Positions 58,801 through 62,022 of a stretch of 62,022 nt of DNA are shown here, piece by piece; position 1 is the stretch's first letter, and each line of letters starts with the position of its first letter. The notes beneath the pieces were generated by a model. The model saw nothing but the letters and a program-made list of their open reading frames with translations, ran no database searches and was not told the DNA's origin. Origin of the DNA: Brachionus koreanus (lineage: Eukaryota; Rotifera; Eurotatoria; Ploima; Brachionidae); contig PJRA01000508.1 of the NCBI GenBank assembly GCA_016987375.1, positions 2,870,258 through 2,932,279 of the forward strand, given 5' to 3'. A program made the position numbers and the translations under genes.

Positions 58801-61800
58801 CAATTTGCAATTGAATTCTCATTAGATTCAGGATCGTTTATTTCCGAAACTTATCTTATTTTTAATAACCAAGAAGAACAGGTTACTTTAAATGGCTTAA
58901 ACGGAATTGGCTTACTTCATCAAGGTATTGCTTTTTCCACCAGATATCCTATTTACATTAAGGTCAAAAATTATGTCTCCACACTTGATCTAAACACTAC
59001 ATTTGAAATAAGTTCACCAATAATAAATCCAAAATTTACCATTTCACCAACAGGAGATCTTGCCGAGGACAAATACAGCTTTCCACATGTAAATTATTTA
59101 GACATCAGCATGGACTCTGGTTCAAATGTGAGAATAAAAATAAATACAGATTTTTATGGAGAAAATTTAGTCGATGGTATAAATTTAATCGATATTCAGA
59201 CAACTGGTGAATGGTCAACTTTAGTAGACAGTACTACTAAAGTTTACAGAATTAATTATGATTTTATAAATCCTGGTGATTATTTGATTAAAGTGGAATT
59301 GTCCAACTATTTAAGCAGTTATATACTTACTAAGCAAATAAGTATTATTAGCAAAGTGGATGGGCTATTACCAGCATTAGCTGATCTAAACCCTAATAAT
59401 TATGTGCTTTTTGAGACAATTGATGGTAGTGTGGGAAAAGGAGTGGCTGATTTTGTGTTTCAGTTTGAAGAAGAAAGCAAAGCCGGTTCTCATGCATCAA
59501 TTATGCTTTGGCCAGGTGATCAAGTCAACTCGACTTTTGGTCCTTTTCAATTTAAAATGGATTTTAATAGAAATACATCAGTAACTCCTATTACATACAC
59601 GTACAATGCGAGTGGAACATATGAGGCAAGATTTTTGATCTACAATGAAAGAAGCTCGAAGAGCTTTAGTCTTGTGGTCAATGTAGTAGTCGGTATTATG
59701 GGTTTTTATATTGATGTATTGCCGAGAAGTGTTGGTCCAAATGATATTTATAAAGTATCAGCCTATATGATCCAAGGCGAAGGAGTAAATTACACCCTAA
59801 AAGTTAATGATGCTCTTATTGAGGAGTATCCGCGAACTGGTGAGTTTAAAACTCTTAAAATATTATTTGTATTCCTAGATAATTAATTTATGATGAAACT
59901 GACAATAATTTTTTATCCAACATTTTTGAAACAATATTTGCATAGACAGCTGTGTATCTAACTCTGATCATTATCTTACTAGTGATCAATTCTTGCTTCT
60001 TTGACTCTCTTTCTACTTTTAAATTTAACGTTTTTCATCATAATGTTAGTTATTTATTAATGAAAGGGTTAGTAATTATTAATTTTTCTACTCTATTCTT
60101 TGAAGAGAAACACATTAAAATAGTATTCCTTAAAAAATTCAATCAAATTTTTTTAACTTGGCTTTCAACTTAAAAATCAATCTATTTTTTGATTAATATT
60201 TTGAATTTTTATTTAAGCTTTGACTTATGAAGTGCCTGATTCTAGAGATCTTACTGCTGGAGCTGTTGGCACATACCAAATCGATGTTATAGCCAAGGAC
60301 AAATACTTTTCTATCACAAGATCTTACACTCTAAATGTGTTTGGAAAAATTTTATCATTTACATTTGATGCAACACCTTCATTGAAAATCAACGATGATT
60401 CAAGTAAAAATTTTTTTTATTTTTTAAATTGAGTTAAAAATTCAATAAAAATTTTAATCAAAAATGACTTTTTTATTTAATTTTCATTTAGATCCTATGT
60501 CAAGGACGTTTACATTTACCATTGGTAACAGTGATCCAAACGCAATGTTCTTAATTGACTATGGTGATAGCTCTATCATTAATTTTGCAAGACCAGTTAA
60601 CATACAAACCCAATTGATTCATGAGTTTCCTCAAAGTGGTATTTACCAAGTCAATGCAACTGTCTTCAATACAGTATCATCAATATTTAAAACAATTACT
60701 GTAATGAAATTGCACTTAAATTAGATTTTTTCAGTATACTTTTTTCTAAGGTTGAAATAGCTGCTGATTTTGCAGGATTTAATTGTCAATTATATTGGCG
60801 ACCATTTGACTCTGAAGGCACTATTGAATACGAATATACCCAAGTGCAAAACCAGTATATAATTAAACAGGAATATGATCTTAGATTTAAATGCACATGG
60901 TTAAGATTGGGTAAATAAATTTAATTTTATTTAAAAAATATTAATGAACATACATCAATCACACTGCAGTTCATCATCTATCTAGATAAAAATTATTAAA
61001 AAAATTTTGATCTATTTTTAAACAATATTTTATTTATTTTTTAAGAAAATTATTGAGTATTGAAAAAAATTTTATACGCACTTATTTTTACATAATTTTT
61101 CTTTAGTAAAAGTTAAAAGAAGTAAATTTTTCTTCAAAAATTTATTTTTTTATAAAACTAATTCTCTCTATCAAATTGATACAAAATTCATGTGCTTATT
61201 ATGCATTAATTGATAATTTCATTTTACTCTCAGCTGAAATTTAAAAGAAAGTGAAGACCATAAAAAATACTATCAATAAATTGTGAACAAAAATTTAGAC
61301 CAAAATAACAATAATAAATTTTAAATGATTTTAAAAAATTTTTTTTTCAAAATTATAACAGAATTAATTTTGTTTTTAAATTTTTGCTTCTTATTCCAAA
61401 ATTAAAACTGCTGCATGTCTTTTATGTCAATTTCAGCATTATTTGTCTTATTATTCACATTTTATCACAATTTAGGCAAAATATTTAAAATATAGCATTT
61501 ATTTACTTGATGAAAATTTTGCAAAATTTTTAATTTTTTTAGTGGAAAAAAACATTATGCTTTTAGTCGTAGTAAATATCAAAAAATAAAAGACTGTAGC
61601 CACTGAAATTCAAAGAAAATTTATTTTTTAATTTTTTTTTTGGTTTTCTTTTAAAATAATTTTCCAATCATTTAAAAAGAAAACCGTTTCAAAACTTCTA
61701 AAAATAAAATTTGAAATTTGGTAATTTAATTTTAAAAAATATTCAGACGCTTCACCGACCTCAATTGAAGTGAAAAGTAACGGTCAACTTTTAAACAATA

Positions 61801-62022
61801 CACCATTTAATGCGCAAAATTTACAAAAAATTCAAACTACAAACAGAGTTGGTATTGTGATACCAATTGATAAAACCCTTCTGCCATCAACAGTATATAA
61901 TTCAAATAAATGAATTTTTTAAAAAATAAAATTCAAATTTAAGATAGCATTATTTGATGTTGTAGTAAAAAATTCGGTTTTTTCTCGAAGTTTCAAGGCC
62001 AACATTTCAGCTTTTTCCAGCA
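53753..62022 (+). CDS. WSC + PKD-repeat protein, polycystin-1/REJ-like (ten exons, 3' incomplete)
   Basis: Exons whose ends keep phase: 53753-54124, 54176-54418 (or 54442), 54465-54648, 54708-54889, 57691-59839, 60218-60403, 60492-60700, 60751-60910, 61747-61892, 61944-62022 and beyond. Together they give about 1300 residues. A signal peptide (MQLLVIGLISSLLITISKS) leads into a WSC carbohydrate-binding domain, then repeated PKD/Ig-like units with VNYGDKTD, LIDYGDSS and NFGDGST turns and HVY...YQVSITCANQV strands, linked by V.GL segments as in polycystin-1. The REJ, GPS, PLAT and transmembrane parts expected of that family would lie beyond 62022. Likely a cell-surface or ciliary protein; function is inferred from the family. 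All introns are GT-AG. Confidence 0.85.
54176..54442 (+). CDS. Exon 2, with two in-frame 5' splice donors
   Basis: It reads INSVNMVNSQSMVEIFSPIS onward. Donor AAA|GTAAAC after 54418 gives a 46-bp intron; donor TTT|GTAAGT after 54442 gives a 22-bp intron. Both end at TTTTACAG (54464) and keep frame; they differ by eight residues. The 46-bp version fits the other short introns (50-59 bp) better. Confidence 0.7.
55826..56340 (-). pseudogene. LINE 3' end with (TAC)n tail, antisense in intron 4
   Basis: Minus strand reads from a decayed LYTALLRPYL block near 56330, through LEKLQKRATKLIKPIKKK and RLEDRRLRGDLIQMFEILNG, to SLSLNLRRSHNKG, then frameshifts into FRYNFLTNRVVS. These are the conserved C-terminal blocks of CR1-like LINE proteins. 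The 3' end is a pure trinucleotide run (TAG on the plus strand, 55828-55862), the presumed 3' tail. Confidence 0.85.
56521..56845 (+). mobile_element. tRNA-derived SINE-like element
   Basis: TAGCCGAATGGT at 56665-56676 matches a pol III A box. GGTTCAAAACC at 56709-56719 matches a B box at tRNA-like spacing, with a tRNA-like loop region between. Flanks are unusually GC-balanced for this locus (tatcctagtggatagtgggg upstream; gaaccggtttcgactgggta downstream). It cannot be a working tRNA: no acceptor stem closes. Element ends are approximate. Confidence 0.5.
57691..59839 (+). CDS. Exon 5: main PKD-repeat exon
   Basis: 716 codons and one base. The acceptor TTTTTTAAAG precedes 57691, and the first residues are IFQISTCNNGGTYSSN. 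About six Ig/PKD-like units follow, separated by V...GL linkers (VTDRLEGLYF, VQKELIGLKL, ISKVDGLLPA, VVGIMGFYID). Many N-glycosylation sequons (NNTF, NVS, NRT, NTS) agree with an extracellular location. It ends at CGAACTG|GTGAGT. Confidence 0.9.
60911..61746 (+). other. Intron 8 of the WSC/PKD gene
   Basis: 836 bp, AT-rich, donor TTGG|GTAAAT and acceptor TATTCAG. No element recognised. The neighbouring introns are 50, 51 and 88 bp, so this one is expanded. Confidence 0.7.

Noticed and set aside
53753..62022. Separate small genes at 54191, 54719, 57889, 60220 and 60464
   Set aside because: All are single exons of one gene; splice sites and phases link them without exception.

Overview
The window is eukaryotic and metazoan: AT-rich, with spliced genes, LTR and non-LTR retrotransposons, DNA transposons, a plexin relic, a C2H2 zinc-finger gene and a polycystin-like gene with introns of about 46-88 bp plus a few long ones. 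A small invertebrate such as a Brachionus-type rotifer would fit (compact introns, a lineage-specific LRR family). That is an inference and no single gene proves it. An 798-base N gap lies at 32252-33049.

Layout. 1-13.6 kb: a LINE fragment, then a decayed LRR gene split by two head-to-tail Ty3/gypsy elements that share a middle LTR (LTR-internal-LTR-internal-LTR, 1486-12852) and have one 5-bp target duplication outside the whole unit. 13.9-19.7 kb: a plexin pseudogene broken by a 733-bp hAT-type MITE and by an LRR-gene 5' fragment, followed by a truncated LINE. 20.7-22.3 kb and 29.95-32.25 kb: two copies of a duplicated segment. Between them, on the minus strand, lies the most interesting locus: a 1269-codon LRR exon and a 539-codon six-transmembrane TRP-like channel reading frame, whose apparent stop codon sits inside a GTAAGT splice donor. 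One in-frame splice joins them into a predicted LRR-TRP channel of about 1811 residues. 33.4-34.7 kb: an intact DD41D mariner-type transposon. 34.7-47 kb: about 12 kb of non-coding DNA with one LINE 3' end. 47.1-48.75 kb: a four-finger C2H2 gene with a CtBP-binding-like motif. 49.9-50.1 kb: a possible class A GPCR fragment. 53.75 kb to the end: ten phase-consistent exons of a secreted or membrane WSC plus PKD-repeat protein (polycystin-1/REJ-like), which runs off the window; its longest intron holds a LINE tail and a tRNA-derived SINE.

How the pieces relate. The LRR family is present as one large intact gene and three broken 5'-end copies, so copies of its 5' region spread locally and became targets for other elements. 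The plexin relic has been hit repeatedly, and a piece of it was carried into the second copy of the segmental duplication. The likely functional host genes are the LRR-TRP locus, the zinc-finger gene and the WSC/PKD gene. The mariner transposase and the tandem gypsy elements look young.
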